The position numbers were made by a program, and so were the translations under genes. Positions 6,152 through 6,337 of a stretch of DNA of 6,337 bases are shown here, in pieces (positions within the stretch are counted from its first letter, which is position 1; each line of letters opens with the position of its first letter). The notes beneath the pieces are model-generated. The model did no database searches. It saw only the letters and a list, made by a program, of their open reading frames with translations, and had not been told where the DNA came from. This DNA comes from Globobulimina sp. (Eukaryota > Foraminifera > Rotaliida): assembly GCA_003354225.1 (NCBI GenBank), contig PIVH01000311.1, positions 1 to 6,337 on the forward strand. The letters are read 5' to 3'.

Positions 6152-6337
6152 GGTTTACCAAGTTTTGTCTACACTTTTTTTTCAACCATGGCAAACATTT
6201 TTTTACTGATTTGTTTTTATTGCCTATTGTTCTACATTGCCAAACCGCAATCTCCATCAATATATCGATTACCATCAACAATACATCCATTACAATATGA
6301 TTTGACATTATTTCCTCATTTAAGCGACTTAGCTGCA
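6152..6337 (-). promoter_or_regulatory. 5' flank of the four-pass membrane protein gene
   Basis: This region precedes the membrane protein gene on the minus strand and should contain its leader and part of its promoter. An ATG-started frame of 82 codons (6308 to 6060, minus) overlaps the gene start in another phase and could act as an upstream frame if transcribed. An imperfect 21-base direct repeat built on GTAAT..ATTG lies at about 6250-6295. No clear TATA box can be singled out. Confidence 0.35.

Noticed and set aside
6060-6308. 82-codon minus-strand frame overlapping the membrane protein start
   Set aside because: It overlaps the well-supported gene in another phase and shows no recognisable domain; at most it is an upstream frame.
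1-6337. tRNA, rRNA, CRISPR array, transposase or bacterial operon signals
   Set aside because: I looked for conserved tRNA box motifs, regular spaced repeats, transposase-type frames and ribosome binding sites, and found none.

Overview
This window is AT-rich nuclear DNA, most likely from a single-celled eukaryote. I see no ribosome binding sites or operon spacing. A mitochondrial complex I assembly factor of the CHCH type is present. Several short open frames join cleanly only if very short GT...AG introns (about 26 to 36 nt) are removed. The code looks standard: the two long frames (499 and 556 codons) contain no internal TAA, TAG or TGA, use CAA/CAG for glutamine and end in TGA. I cannot name the lineage with confidence.

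Layout: 1-630 holds overlapping open frames on the + strand that look like the 3' part of an unresolved, probably spliced gene. 837-2336 (+) is an intronless gene for a membrane-anchored alpha/beta hydrolase with a recognisable Ser-Asp-His triad. 2370-2750 (+) is a proposed small three-exon gene with an acidic, serine-rich C-terminus. 2751-3020 is mostly T-tracts. 3021-3248 (+) encodes a twin CX9C protein that matches NDUFAF8. 3249-4018 has no convincing gene but holds a hairpin with poly-T tracts and a nested palindromic repeat. 4019-4370 (+) is a proposed multi-exon or decaying coding region with a 26-nt intron. 4481-6151 (-) encodes a four-pass membrane protein with a long cytosolic-type C-terminal part, convergent with the preceding gene. 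6152-6337 is its 5' flank.

The genes do not form an obvious pathway. The NDUFAF8-like protein implies a mitochondrion with respiratory complex I. The other products are a putative lipid- or ester-type hydrolase, an unidentified four-pass membrane protein and two unidentified small proteins. The most notable feature is the apparent use of introns of about 26 to 36 nt next to long intronless genes.
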